DNA from: Chryseolinea lacunae
Lineage (GTDB): Bacteria; Bacteroidota; Bacteroidia; Cytophagales; Cyclobacteriaceae
DNA length: 64,000 nucleotides
Direction of reading: 5' to 3'
Assembly: GCF_016735595.1 (NCBI RefSeq)
Contig: NZ_JAERRB010000002.1
Coordinates: 186,001 to 250,000 of the forward strand
The position numbers and the translations under genes are program-made. Positions 8,718-18,016 of this stretch are shown here, piece after piece (within the stretch, counting starts at the first letter, position 1; the number at the start of each line of letters is the position of its first letter). The notes under the pieces are model-generated. The model did not search any database, was not told the origin of the DNA, and saw only the letters and a program-made list of their open reading frames with translations.

Positions 8718-10445
8718 ATGAAAAAAAATAAGCCCCTCTTTTCACTGATCATCCTGGTGTTGTCCCTCGTGCTGTTCTGGTCGTGGCGCTCGTTAGAGAA
8801 ACCCGTTGTGACCGGCTATGCCAAGCTTCCCAACACACCCGTGGCCTTGTGTGGTCCACTGTCGTGGAACCTGGCCGACACCTTACTAGCCACCCCCAAA
8901 CTCATCAACGGCCTTGGAAATCTGCATTACCCCATCACTACCACTTCCATAGAAGCACAGAAATTTTTTGAACAGGGGCTGCGCCTTGTTTACGCCTTCA
9001 ACCATTGGGAGGCCATTCAGTCGTTTCGCGAAGCAGCACGGCTCGATCCCGACTGTGCCATGGCCTACTGGGGATTGGCTTTGGCCTATGGACCCAACCT
9101 GAACGATGTGAATCCGAAAGACCGCGAACGCATCGCGCTCGAATCCATTCAGCAAGCCCAACGCAAGAAGGCGCGCGTGTCGCAAGTGGAGAAAGACATG
9201 ATCGATGCGCTGGCCGCGCGCTACAACGGCAATGCCTACGAAGTGCGCGACTCACTCAATCAGGTCTATGCCGGCGCCATGGGCAAAATAGCCGAACGTT
9301 ATCCCGACGATGCCGAAGTGCAAATCCTCTATGCCGACGCCGTGATGAACACCATGCCGTGGGACTACTGGCTGGAAGACGGCAAACCCAAACTGCAAAC
9401 ACAGGAGGCCAAACGTGTGCTTGAAAATGTGATCGCGAAATTTCCCAACCACCCGGGCGCACATCACCTGTATATTCATTTGGTGGAAGCCTCACCCGCG
9501 CCGGAGCAGGCCATGAAGAGCGCGAAGTTTTTGGAGTCGGCCATGCCCGCCGCAGGTCACATTGTGCACATGCCTTCACACATCTATGTGCGCACCGGCG
9601 ACTACACCCGTTCCATTCTCGCCAACGTGAAAGCCGTGGAGGCTGACGAAAAATATTTGTCGCGCTCCGAAAACCAGGGCATGTATCGCCTCATGTATTA
9701 TCCCCACAACATCGACTTCATTTGCTACAGCGCCTACTTCGAAGGCCGCAGCGCCTTTGCCATACAGGCCGCGATGAAGCTGGCCTACAAAGGAAACTTT
9801 GTGGCCACAACAGCACCGGGCTTCTCGCAATATATGCAGGTGGAGCCGATGATCGCCTTCACCCGCTTTGGCAAATGGAACGACATCCTCGCGTTGCCCG
9901 ATCCCGGCAAGGAGTTATTATACCCCCAGGTGATGTGGCGCTTCTCACGCGGCATGGCCCTGCTACGCACGGGCTACACACCTGAAGCCAAATTCGAACT
10001 GTCGAAGCTCGATTCGCTGATGAAACTCGACACACTGAAAACGGTCTACATCTCTTTTAACCCCGCATCGATGGCCGCCGAGGTGGCGTCGGGATTGCTG
10101 CACGGTGAGATTGCCTTGCACGAAAAGAAGAATGCCGAAGCCATCATCTACCTGCAACAGGCCGTGAAGACGGAAGATGCCATGCGCTACAATGAACCAC
10201 CCGATTGGAAAATACCCTCACGCCATTTCCTCGGCGCAGCCTTGCTCGAAACCGGCAAGTTTGCCGAAGCCGAACAAGTGTATCAGGACGACCTGAAACG
10301 CAACCGCGAAAACGGTTGGTCCCTCACCGGCCTGCAACGCGCCCAACACGAGCAAGGCAAAAAAGAAGAAGTGCTGAACACCGCGAGGCGATTCACAGCA
10401 TCGTGGAAAAATGCCGATGTGGCGTTGACGACGTCGCGGTTTTAG
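8718..10445 (+). CDS. TPR-repeat protein, membrane-anchored
   Basis: A 575-residue protein with one N-terminal hydrophobic segment (FSLIILVLSLVLFWSW), which is a membrane anchor or uncleaved signal. Helical repeats follow. KFFEQGLRLVYAFNHWEAIQSFREAARLDPDCAMAYWGLALAYG, here given by its limits at about 77-120, is a TPR pair, and further TPR-like helices occur near 240-300 and 440-560. It carries the segment HMPSHIYVRTGDY, common in a large family of Bacteroidota and Proteobacteria TPR proteins of unknown role. No enzymatic motif is seen. It is probably a periplasmic scaffold and appears monocistronic. Confidence 0.75.
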   Translation: MKKNKPLFSLIILVLSLVLFWSWRSLEKPVVTGYAKLPNTPVALCGPLSWNLADTLLATPKLINGLGNLHYPITTTSIEAQKFFEQGLRLVYAFNHWEAIQSFREAARLDPDCAMAYWGLALAYGPNLNDVNPKDRERIALESIQQAQRKKARVSQVEKDMIDALAARYNGNAYEVRDSLNQVYAGAMGKIAERYPDDAEVQILYADAVMNTMPWDYWLEDGKPKLQTQEAKRVLENVIAKFPNHPGAHHLYIHLVEASPAPEQAMKSAKFLESAMPAAGHIVHMPSHIYVRTGDYTRSILANVKAVEADEKYLSRSENQGMYRLMYYPHNIDFICYSAYFEGRSAFAIQAAMKLAYKGNFVATTAPGFSQYMQVEPMIAFTRFGKWNDILALPDPGKELLYPQVMWRFSRGMALLRTGYTPEAKFELSKLDSLMKLDTLKTVYISFNPASMAAEVASGLLHGEIALHEKKNAEAIIYLQQAVKTEDAMRYNEPPDWKIPSRHFLGAALLETGKFAEAEQVYQDDLKRNRENGWSLTGLQRAQHEQGKKEEVLNTARRFTASWKNADVALTTSRF

Positions 10446-10480
10446 GGAAGGTTTGATTTACAAAGGGATATCATTCTGCA

Positions 10481-11063
10481 ATGGGAAAATATAAGGCAGG
10501 CCGGATCGAAAATGATGACGAACTGAAAGATGCATTGGCGCAGGCCTTAGGACTGCATTGCTTTTATATAGGTGGCCACGTGATACGCGATGAACGTGGT
10601 TGGAGACAAAATGAGAAAAGTATCGACTATGCCTGGCTTGCTATAGTTGACCGGTTTGGCTCTGGAGTTGGTGGTGTGTTTTCAATGAAGTTTATGAATA
10701 GTGATTTCAGGGAACACAAAAATCCAGAGCAGTTGGTGAGGGGAGTTTTTTAGACTCGATGCTGAAGATAAGATCACTGACTTTTTCTGTGAGCCCTATC
10801 TCGAAAATTTTCACGACCCGATTATTACAGAAATGCAGTGGGATTTATTTGAGGCCAATAGAGGTATTTGTATAGACGGTGTTAGCTATCGATTTCATCT
10901 TCATACCGTGAATATTGACACGCTTATTCGGGTGTCCAATCCGGGAAGTGCACCGTGGAAAAAGTGGGAGAAGGAAATATTTCAACGAGGCTACTACCTG
11001 TCGGCCATGTCTGGAAACCTCAGGCTCATAGAATATTTTTCGTTCACCGGGGCCGTCGTCTAG
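10481..11063 (+). pseudogene. Unrecognised small gene split by a single-base frameshift
   Basis: Two open segments, 10481-10753 (90 residues) and a frame +1 to it that is open from about 10743 to 11063, read as one protein if one T is removed from the six-T run at 10746-10751. Codons then continue GVF-RLDAEDKITDFF and so on, giving about 193 residues with even composition across the join. The N-terminal half contains AWLAIVDRFGSGVGGVFSMKF and the C-terminal half is rich in aromatic residues. I do not recognise the family; size and composition would suit a SMI1-like or immunity-type protein, but that is a guess. Its TAG overlaps the convergent HerA-like stop codon. The break is either a real pseudogene, phase variation at the T run, or a sequencing error. 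Confidence 0.55.
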
Positions 11064-12613
11064 AATAGTCCACCCTTCCTTCTGGAGCTGCTTCGCCGTG
11101 TCGTAGTTCCAAACAAAACACCAAACACACCCCGCACCAACTCGCGACCAACCTGCTTGGCAACTGGCGAAGAGATTACTTCCTCAAATGTGGACTTCTC
11201 TTTCTTCGACGATGTGCGCGACTGCGCTTTCTGTTCCTTCGCTTCTTCAGCTTCTTCCTGCTGTTCTTTCATGCGACCTTCCAGCATCTCGAATGCGCTC
11301 TGCGGATCGACTGCGTCTTTGTATTTCTTATACATGTCTGACGATGACAGGTGCGATTTGTATTCACTCTCTCCCAGCGGACCCATGAACGATGCCGGTG
11401 GTGCGAGGTGCGTCACCACGGTGGCGGTGGGAATTCCTTTTTCGTTGAGCACGGTGATGAATGCCTGGCCGGTGCCCAATTGTGTGAACTGCTGTTCCAT
11501 TTCATAGAACTCAGACTTCGGGAATGTCTTCACGGTTTCTTTCAAAGCTTTCACATCGTTGGGGGTGAATGCGCGGATCACGTGGTGCACCCGGTTTCCC
11601 AATTGTGCCAGCACGTTCGGCGGCACATCTTGTGTGAGCTGCGTGCAAAAGAAAATGCCAACACCCTTCGAACGGATGAGGCGGATAATCTGGTCGATCT
11701 GGTCCATGAAGGCTTTGGGCGCATCGCTGAACAGCAAGTGTGCTTCGTCGAGGAAGAAGATGAGTTTGGGTTTGTCGAGGTCGCCGGCTTCGGGCAGGCG
11801 TTGATAGAGCTCGGCCAGCAGCGACAGCATGAAGGTGGAGAAGATGGCGGGTTGGTTCTGGATGTCGGCCACATTCAAGAGGCTGATCACGCCACGGCCG
11901 TCTACTTTCTCGAACAGGTCCTCCACATCAAACGAGGTTTCGCCGAAGAGGCTGTCAACCCCTTGTTGTTCGAGGGCTACGATCTTGCGCAGGATGGTTG
12001 ACGCGGTGGCGCCGGATATTTTTCCGTAGTCACTTTTAATTTCTGCGGCACCGGCGCCTTCGGTGAGATAGTTCAAAACTTTCTTCAGGTCGGCAAAGTC
12101 AACGACGGGAAGTTTTTTGTCGTCGGCATATTTGAAGAGGATGTTGAGCACACCGGTTTGGGTGTCGTTCAGTTCAAGGATCTTGCTCAGCAATGCGGGC
12201 CCGAACTCCGACACGGTAGCGCGCATTTGTGCGCCGAGTTTTCCGGTGAGCGAATACAGCTCCACGGGAAAACCGGAAGACGAATATTTTATGCCCAGGG
12301 CGTTGGCCCGTTCGGTTATCTTGTCGTTCACCGTGCCTTCTTTAGCCATGCCCGAGAGATCGCCTTTCATGTCGGGCATGAACACGCACACGCCGGCGGC
12401 CGAGAGTTGTTCGGCCATCAGTTGCAGCGTGCGGGTTTTGCCCGAGCCTGTGGCGCCGGTCACCAGTCCATGGCGGTTCATCATGCGCAGTGGCAGGCTC
12501 ACTTTGGCGTCGGCAATGATCTCGTTGTTGAGCACACCTGCGCCCAGGTAGATGGAAGGAAGCGAGGTGGTGTAGGCCGCGTTGATGGTGGTGACGAACT
12601 TCTCGTTTGACAT
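11060..12613 (-). CDS. HerA-like ATPase (DUF853 family)
   Basis: 517 residues from the ATG at 12613. The Walker A motif is GATGSGKT at about 53-60, a DMKGDLSG block follows near 85, and the Walker B is LIFFLDEAHLLF. This is the DUF853/helicase HerA-like group, which is related to FtsK-HerA DNA-pumping ATPases and is probably cytoplasmic and hexameric. The last 100 residues are a charged Glu/Lys-rich coiled coil (EEAEEAKEQKAQ) and a basic tail RRSSSRRKGG. No partner nuclease (NurA or SIR2) is adjacent, so a defence role is not supported by context. The longer frame to 12835 lacks homology-like sequence and crosses a terminator. Confidence 0.85.
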   Translation of the reverse strand: MSNEKFVTTINAAYTTSLPSIYLGAGVLNNEIIADAKVSLPLRMMNRHGLVTGATGSGKTRTLQLMAEQLSAAGVCVFMPDMKGDLSGMAKEGTVNDKITERANALGIKYSSSGFPVELYSLTGKLGAQMRATVSEFGPALLSKILELNDTQTGVLNILFKYADDKKLPVVDFADLKKVLNYLTEGAGAAEIKSDYGKISGATASTILRKIVALEQQGVDSLFGETSFDVEDLFEKVDGRGVISLLNVADIQNQPAIFSTFMLSLLAELYQRLPEAGDLDKPKLIFFLDEAHLLFSDAPKAFMDQIDQIIRLIRSKGVGIFFCTQLTQDVPPNVLAQLGNRVHHVIRAFTPNDVKALKETVKTFPKSEFYEMEQQFTQLGTGQAFITVLNEKGIPTATVVTHLAPPASFMGPLGESEYKSHLSSSDMYKKYKDAVDPQSAFEMLEGRMKEQQEEAEEAKEQKAQSRTSSKKEKSTFEEVISSPVAKQVGRELVRGVFGVLFGTTTRRSSSRRKGGLF

Positions 12614-12658
12614 GGCGATAATTTTTTTATGCAAGTTAAAATTATAGCGATATAAAAA

Positions 12659-12690
12659 CAGAAGGGCCCCGACATGCCGGGGCCCTTCTG
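12659..12690 (-). terminator. Strong terminator after the DUF3078 gene
   Basis: A perfect 13-bp GC-rich stem (CAGAAGGGCCCCG with CGGGGCCCTTCTG) and a 6-base loop, 30 bases beyond the stop at 12720. It separates that gene from the HerA-like gene. Confidence 0.85.
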
Positions 12691-12719
12691 TATGCTTTTT
12701 CGAATGACGGTGGTTGCCG

Positions 12720-13649
12720 CTATTTCGGTTCCACGTAGTTCTGGAACGAGTAGGTGAATCCGAGGTTGAACACCTGGCTGATCTGGGCACCCGAGTCCTG
12801 ATCGTAGTCATAGACCATGATCCCTCCCAAGCCAACCTGGATGAACTTGTTCACCTTGGCGTTCAGCATCAGCTCCAGGCGATGGTCGATGGTTTTGAGT
12901 TCGAGGGTTTCATAGTTCGCAAACATGATGTAGCGCCATTGCAGGTTCACGTTTGTGGCGATGTCTTTGTTAAATTCGGCCATCAGCTGGAAGGCCAGCC
13001 ATTCGAAGCGCGTTTCGTCGGGAGGGATAACACCATAGGGCGCGACAGGGTCTACCGAAGGAATGAAACGCTCGGAGTCGCGCACAATCGTGACACGCGG
13101 TGCGAAAGGAGAGATGCGCACTTTAAAGTATTCTACCGGGTGATATTCCAAACCCCAGGCCGAGGTGATATAGCCCGGTGCCAGGAAGTCGGAGATGGTG
13201 ATGCGTTGTTCCACACCGTTGGCGTCGTTCTCATATTTATAGCCCACGGCAAATTGCGAGAGGAAATTGAGCGAGGTGAAGAGGCCCCAGTTTTTGCTGA
13301 GGGAATAGCCATATTTGGTGTCGATAAAAATGCGGTCAACAGTTTTGCGGAAACCTTGGCCGGAGTTGTTCACGAAGCCATAGAGCAGGTCCACTTCGTT
13401 GTCCCAGCTTGACTTGCCGTTGGCATAGTTTGCACGGTAGTTCAGGCGACTGTTAAGCCCCAGCGAGTTTATGCCCCCAGCCTTCCAGTTGGATGAGAAC
13501 GCGGCCTGGTTCACGTTGATGTTGAAGATGAGTTTTTTCTTCCAGTGCGAAAGTGTGTCGGGTTTCACAACCTGCGCTTGCAGGCCCGTCGTGATAGAGA
13601 GCAGAAAAAAAGCAACAAAGACTACGGGGAGAGGATAGGTCTTTTTCAT
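12720..13649 (-). CDS. DUF3078 outer membrane protein
   Basis: 309 residues from the ATG at 13649, with signal peptide LPVVFVAFFLLSITTGLQA. The early motif NINVNQAAFSSNWKAGGINS is characteristic of DUF3078, a Bacteroidota outer-membrane family of unknown function. The rest is a series of amphipathic aromatic strands (LNYRANYANG, TKYGYSLSKNWGLFTSLNFL) ending FNLGFTYSFQNYVEPK, consistent with a beta-barrel. No enzyme motif is seen. It has its own strong terminator. Confidence 0.82.
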   Translation of the reverse strand: MKKTYPLPVVFVAFFLLSITTGLQAQVVKPDTLSHWKKKLIFNINVNQAAFSSNWKAGGINSLGLNSRLNYRANYANGKSSWDNEVDLLYGFVNNSGQGFRKTVDRIFIDTKYGYSLSKNWGLFTSLNFLSQFAVGYKYENDANGVEQRITISDFLAPGYITSAWGLEYHPVEYFKVRISPFAPRVTIVRDSERFIPSVDPVAPYGVIPPDETRFEWLAFQLMAEFNKDIATNVNLQWRYIMFANYETLELKTIDHRLELMLNAKVNKFIQVGLGGIMVYDYDQDSGAQISQVFNLGFTYSFQNYVEPK

Positions 13650-13708
13650 GACAATGGATTTTTGTAACACTTACCTAAAAGTACTGTCAAAAATCCAAAC
13701 AACGAAAC

Positions 13709-14122
13709 TCAGATATTGTTAAGCTTGATCTCGTCGAGCGCCACTTCAGTGAGCGGCTTGGTGATGAATTTGATCACGTGATTGTTGTTCACAATCTTGT
13801 CGATGTCGCGCTTGTTGTCGGAGCTCGACAGGATGATGACTTTGCACTTGTTCCGCACCACCTCGTTGAATTTTTCGAACTCATAGAGGAACACAAAACC
13901 ATCCACAATGGGCATATTGATATCCAGAAAGATAAGGCTGGGTAAATTTTCTGCACTGGTCTGATTCTCGCGAAGGTAGTCCAACGCGGTCTTGCCAGAT
14001 CCTTTCACTTCTACGCGCTTGGCGAACTTGGTAATCTCAATGATACGCTTACTGATAAAGTTATCAGTGTCATTATCATCGACAAGCATTACTAAGTCAA
14101 TGGCTTTTGTATCGGTTTGCAT
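13709..14122 (-). CDS. Single-domain response regulator (CheY-like, Rcp1-type)
   Basis: 137 residues forming only a receiver domain. The acidic pocket is D15-D16, the phospho-acceptor is D67 in IFLDINMP, the switch serine is in ILSSSD near 100, and the conserved lysine is K122 in ITKPL, so it should be phosphorylated. It has no output domain and therefore acts by protein contact or as a phosphorelay intermediate. No kinase is adjacent; the CHASE3 kinase of this window has its own regulator. The ATG at 14122 was preferred over TTG at 14125. Confidence 0.88.
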   Translation of the reverse strand: MQTDTKAIDLVMLVDDNDTDNFISKRIIEITKFAKRVEVKGSGKTALDYLRENQTSAENLPSLIFLDINMPIVDGFVFLYEFEKFNEVVRNKCKVIILSSSDNKRDIDKIVNNNHVIKFITKPLTEVALDEIKLNNI

Positions 14123-14259
14123 CAATAATGAGTAAATCAGGCTACACTTTCAAATCCACGAATCACAAAAATATCCTTTTGTTAGAATATCCGGCACCAG
14201 AACCGCAAAATTCGTGAAGTCAGGTAATAAATTAACTAAAAACGTCAAAAAACCGCAAT

Positions 14260-16110
14260 TCACTTATTCTTGATTTTCAGTCGCTCGCCAATGGAAAGGG
14301 TGAAATCCTTTTTGTTGTTCCACTCCATCAGTTCTTTGATCGTGACATTATACTTCCGGGCAATACTATACAGGGTGTCGGTTGACTTTACTTCATGCTC
14401 TGTTTCGGTCACTGCTTTGGTTGCTTCTACCGCGGGCTGCACCGTTGCAACGGGTTGAGGGTCAACCAGCTTCAGCACCTGGCCCGGGCGGATACCTTCT
14501 TGCAGGTTCAGCTTGTTCCAGGTCACCAGGTCCATCACGGCGAGGTTGTGGGCCTTGGCGATGGCATAGACCGTTTCGCCCTGTTTCACCACGTGTTCCG
14601 TTTTGTTTTCGGGAACGATCACTTGAATGGTTTGTTGCGCCGCCGTGTCAACGGGAGGCGCAGCGACGGTTTTGGGCTGTAAGGTTTGCGCTGAATCGGT
14701 ACGTTCAACAGGCTTTATAGACGTATCGGCCACCGGCGTCGCCACCGGAGCTGCCACCACGATGGTGGGCTTTGCCGACACCGTTGGTTGTTCGCCGTCG
14801 CCGTTCGTGCCCCAGGCAAAGGTCTGGCTGTTGTCTACCTGCACCACCGCTCCTGCGGGCATGGCCTTGTCTGCATCGCGCGGTTTCATGGACGACAGCC
14901 ACAGGGTGGTGCCGGGTTTCAGCTCGCTGTCGGATGAAAGACGGTTGTAGCGGCGTAGTTTCTTCATCGTCACACCATGTTGCTGACTCACGGCCCACAA
15001 GTCTTCGCCTGCCACCACTTTGTGATAGGCTTCGTTGCCACGGGCGCGTTTCTTGCCCAACAGGTAATATTGATCTGCCGTGAGGGTAGACGACACCGTG
15101 ATGTCGTTCCAACGCGCCAGCTCACTGGCCGACACGCCACCGCGCGTGGCAAGCTGGCCCACACTTTCGCCGGCAATGGCCTTTAATGCTACGATGCCGT
15201 TGATTTTTATACGACTGGCCTTGCTGGCCACACTGGCTCCTGCCGGCACGGGCGCTGCTCCGGCCTGCGTGCCCGCCACCGTGGGCGATGCTTCAGGAAA
15301 CGAGAACGGTTTGCCGTCGCCCTTCATGGGAATGAGCACCATATACTGGCGATCTTCGGGAATGGTGCCCTTCTTCACCCACTTGTTGTAGAGCATCAGC
15401 TCGGCCTGGTCAACCGACACTTCGCGCGCCAGGTCGTCGATGTTCTTTCTGGTCTTGTTGGCATAGAGCACCACTTTGGTTTGACCTTCACCTTTCACGG
15501 CTTCTTCGAACGCCACTTTATGGGCGAGGAATTTTTTCACATACCAATAGGTGCTGCTGTTGATCTCCATGGTGGAGGCACCGCTCTGTGTCTTGTCAAC
15601 AGCTTTCATCACACCACCTGCGCCCATCTGGTAGGCTTGCAGGGCATAGATCCAGTTGTTGAAATAGAAATTGTTTTTCTTGATGTAGCGCGCTGCGGCC
15701 CGCGACGATGACACGATGTTGAGGCGCTCGTCTATCTCTTTGTCTACGCGTAGCCCCATTTCGAGGGCTGTATATTCTTTGAATTGCCAGAAGCCTACTG
15801 CGTTCGACACCGACACGGCATCGGCAATGAGGGCGCTTTCCTGGAGCACGAGGTATTTAAAATCCTGGGGCACGTTCTCCTCTTCAAACACTTTCTGAAT
15901 GAGCGGGAAGTAGGTTTTGGCCCGCTCCACTTTGATGTTGTGATGCCTGGGCGACGCGGTGAGCGCATCCACGTCCTTCTGAATTTCGCGTCGGGCATCG
16001 TCACGAATGGTGAGCGACATGCCGGCGAATTCCATCTTGTGCGGGACCTGGGGCGTCTGCGCAGCAACCGTATACACGGTCGCAAAAAATAGCGCGAAGA
16101 ATAGTTTCAT
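14260..16110 (-). CDS. LysM-containing lytic transglycosylase (MltD-like)
   Basis: A 616-residue exported protein with signal peptide (MKLFFALFFATVYTVAA). A transglycosylase (SLT) domain spans about 60-220; the catalytic glutamate is E91 in VLQESAL, with the supporting AVGFWQFKEYTA and ALQAYQMGAGGV motifs. Three LysM peptidoglycan-binding domains follow, near 358-405, 505-550 and 570-616, joined by Ala/Pro/Val-rich linkers. The enzyme should cleave glycan strands to 1,6-anhydro-muropeptides in the periplasm. E. coli MltD has two LysM modules, so three is one more than that reference. A promoter-like TATCTTTG lies just upstream. Confidence 0.9.
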   Translation of the reverse strand: MKLFFALFFATVYTVAAQTPQVPHKMEFAGMSLTIRDDARREIQKDVDALTASPRHHNIKVERAKTYFPLIQKVFEEENVPQDFKYLVLQESALIADAVSVSNAVGFWQFKEYTALEMGLRVDKEIDERLNIVSSSRAAARYIKKNNFYFNNWIYALQAYQMGAGGVMKAVDKTQSGASTMEINSSTYWYVKKFLAHKVAFEEAVKGEGQTKVVLYANKTRKNIDDLAREVSVDQAELMLYNKWVKKGTIPEDRQYMVLIPMKGDGKPFSFPEASPTVAGTQAGAAPVPAGASVASKASRIKINGIVALKAIAGESVGQLATRGGVSASELARWNDITVSSTLTADQYYLLGKKRARGNEAYHKVVAGEDLWAVSQQHGVTMKKLRRYNRLSSDSELKPGTTLWLSSMKPRDADKAMPAGAVVQVDNSQTFAWGTNGDGEQPTVSAKPTIVVAAPVATPVADTSIKPVERTDSAQTLQPKTVAAPPVDTAAQQTIQVIVPENKTEHVVKQGETVYAIAKAHNLAVMDLVTWNKLNLQEGIRPGQVLKLVDPQPVATVQPAVEATKAVTETEHEVKSTDTLYSIARKYNVTIKELMEWNNKKDFTLSIGERLKIKNK

Positions 16111-16123
16111 GGTCTTATTCGTT

Positions 16124-16765
16124 CTACAAAGATACTTTTCTTATTGTCAAAATACCATCTCTTAACGGAAGAAGTACGTTCTCGACGCGTGGATCGTTGT
16201 GAATTTTTTCGTTGAACTCCACAATCGCCTTCGTGTCCTTGTCCGTTTTGCCCTGCAACACCTTGCCACTCCACAGCACATTGTCGGCCAGCAGGAAGCC
16301 ACCCAACCTCACCTTGCCGATCACCAGATCATAGTAGGTTGCATAGTTCTCCTTGTCGGCGTCGATGAACACGAGGTCAAAGGTGTCGTCGAGCGTGGGA
16401 ATGATTTTGCGCGCATCACCCAGGCGATAGTCGATCTGAGCACCCCAGGCCGATGCGTCGAAGTGGCCACGCACCTTGGTCTCCAGTTCTTCATTGATGT
16501 CGAGGGTGATGAGCTTGCCGCCAGCGGCCAGCCCCTCGGCCAGGCACAAGGCGGAATAGCCCGTGTAGGTTCCGATCTCAAGAATGCGCAGCGGGCGGAT
16601 CATGTGACTCACCATCGAAAGAAAGCGTCCTTGCAGATGGCCCGACAACATGCGGGGCTTCATCACATGGGCGTGTGTGTCGCGGTTGATGCGCTGCAGC
16701 AACGCACTCTCCGGAGAGGTGTGCTGCTCGGAATAGTCCTGAATCTTTTCGTCTATAAAGTCCAT
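16124..16765 (-). CDS. SAM-dependent O-methyltransferase family 3
   Basis: 213 residues of the caffeoyl-CoA/catechol O-methyltransferase type. The SAM-binding motif I is ILEIGTYTGYSAL near 60-72, the acidic ribose contact is ITLDINEE, and the metal-binding DLVFIDADKENY is present near 135. Early residues (LLQRINRDTHAHVMKPRMLSG are within 22-43) fit the family. The methyl-acceptor is unknown in these bacteria. It starts 12 bases after the M16 peptidase gene, so the two are probably co-transcribed. Confidence 0.88.
   Translation of the reverse strand: MDFIDEKIQDYSEQHTSPESALLQRINRDTHAHVMKPRMLSGHLQGRFLSMVSHMIRPLRILEIGTYTGYSALCLAEGLAAGGKLITLDINEELETKVRGHFDASAWGAQIDYRLGDARKIIPTLDDTFDLVFIDADKENYATYYDLVIGKVRLGGFLLADNVLWSGKVLQGKTDKDTKAIVEFNEKIHNDPRVENVLLPLRDGILTIRKVSL
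16127..16134 (-). promoter_or_regulatory. -7 element for the lytic transglycosylase gene
   Basis: Reads TATCTTTG on the minus strand, an exact match to TAnnTTTG, 16 bases upstream of the ATG at 16110 and touching the stop codon of the preceding O-methyltransferase gene. A TTTTG lies slightly too close upstream to be an ideal -33 box. Confidence 0.4.
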
Positions 16766-16777
16766 GCGGCGTGTTTT

Positions 16778-18016
16778 TTACGACTGGCCGGGTTCCATGA
16801 TCAGGTAGCTGAGCTGGTCGGGGTCGAAGGTCTCCTGCGAAACCGTCTGCAAAGTTAACGCGTCCACGGCGTCAATCTTGTCGAACACCTCCTGTAAAGG
16901 CGGCACTCTGTCGAGATCAATGACCGCTCGTCCCATCATGATCATGAGGCCGAGGTTATTTTCTTCCGACATGGCCAGTTGTCCTTTGATCTGCTCTTTG
17001 GCCGAAGCCAGCTCGCGAGCCGTGAGCTTCTTTGTGCACAGCTTGTCCATTTCGCGATGCACCAGCTGCATGCACTTCTTGGCCTGCTTGGGCTCGGTGC
17101 CGAAATAGATGGCGAACATGCCCGTGTCGGCATAGGCCAGGTATTGTGCGTCGATGCTATAGACGAGGCCGTGTTTTTCGCGCACCGACAAATTCAGGCG
17201 CGAGTTCATGCCCGGTCCACCCAGAATGTTGGTGAGCAGATAGAGCGGAATGCGATTGGGATGCAGCAGCGGATAGGCCGTGCGGCCCAAAGCACAACGC
17301 GTTTGCTTCACGCCACGCTGCAGGTGATGCTCGCCCTTTTTATACTTCGTGAACTTCTTGCGTGTGGCCGTAGCCTTTTGCGCAGCCCGGGGTTCGAGAT
17401 AACGTTTCACCAGCCGTTCCACTTCTTCGAGTGTGATGTTGCCAATGCAGCTGAACACGATGCGACGGTTGTCGGCATGCTCGGCAAAGAACGACACAAA
17501 GTCCTTCTTGCGGAAGTTGCGCACCGTGTCTTCGTTGCCCAGAATGTTCATGCCCATGGGATGATTCTTGTAGATGAGCGCTTCCAGCTCGTCTTGCAAC
17601 GAGTCGTCGGGACTGTCGAAATACATGGCCATCTCTTCGAGAATGACACCGCGCTCTTTCTCCAGCTCCTTTTCGGGGAACACCGATTGAAAGGTGATGT
17701 CGGTGAGCACATCGACGGCGCGCTCGAAATATTCCTTGCGCACGGAGGCATAGAACACAATCTTCTCTTTGTCGGTGAAGGCGTTGAGTTCGCCGCCCAC
17801 AGAGTCGAGGCTTTCAATGATGTCGAGCGAGGTGCGCTTGCGAGTGCCCTTGAAGGCCATGTGCTCCCAGAAGTGGGCAATGCCCTGGTTTTCGACAGTT
17901 TCGTCGCGGCTGCCGATGCCCAGAAAAATGCCGCAATGAACAATGGAAGTGGTAGGTATATATTGATGAACAACGCGCATGCCGTTGGCCAACCTGAATA
18001 TGGTGCAGTTTCTCAT
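16778..18016 (-). CDS. M16 family zinc metallopeptidase
   Basis: A 412-residue pitrilysin-clan (M16B) peptidase. The inverted zinc motif is H48-F-W-E51-H52 with the third ligand at E128 in VILEEMAMY, exactly 76 residues further on as in the family. A C-terminal M16 domain carries the GGPGMNSRLN and LVYSIDAQYLAYADTG substrate-side segments. There is no signal peptide, so it is predicted cytoplasmic, like other bacterial processing-peptidase relatives that clear small peptides. It is the first gene of a unit with the O-methyltransferase. Confidence 0.92.
   Translation of the reverse strand: MRNCTIFRLANGMRVVHQYIPTTSIVHCGIFLGIGSRDETVENQGIAHFWEHMAFKGTRKRTSLDIIESLDSVGGELNAFTDKEKIVFYASVRKEYFERAVDVLTDITFQSVFPEKELEKERGVILEEMAMYFDSPDDSLQDELEALIYKNHPMGMNILGNEDTVRNFRKKDFVSFFAEHADNRRIVFSCIGNITLEEVERLVKRYLEPRAAQKATATRKKFTKYKKGEHHLQRGVKQTRCALGRTAYPLLHPNRIPLYLLTNILGGPGMNSRLNLSVREKHGLVYSIDAQYLAYADTGMFAIYFGTEPKQAKKCMQLVHREMDKLCTKKLTARELASAKEQIKGQLAMSEENNLGLMIMMGRAVIDLDRVPPLQEVFDKIDAVDALTLQTVSQETFDPDQLSYLIMEPGQS

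Noticed and set aside
11060-12613. HerA-like ATPase as part of a HerA-based defence system
   Set aside because: No SIR2, NurA, DUF4297 or other effector is adjacent. The sequence fits the widespread DUF853 housekeeping group.
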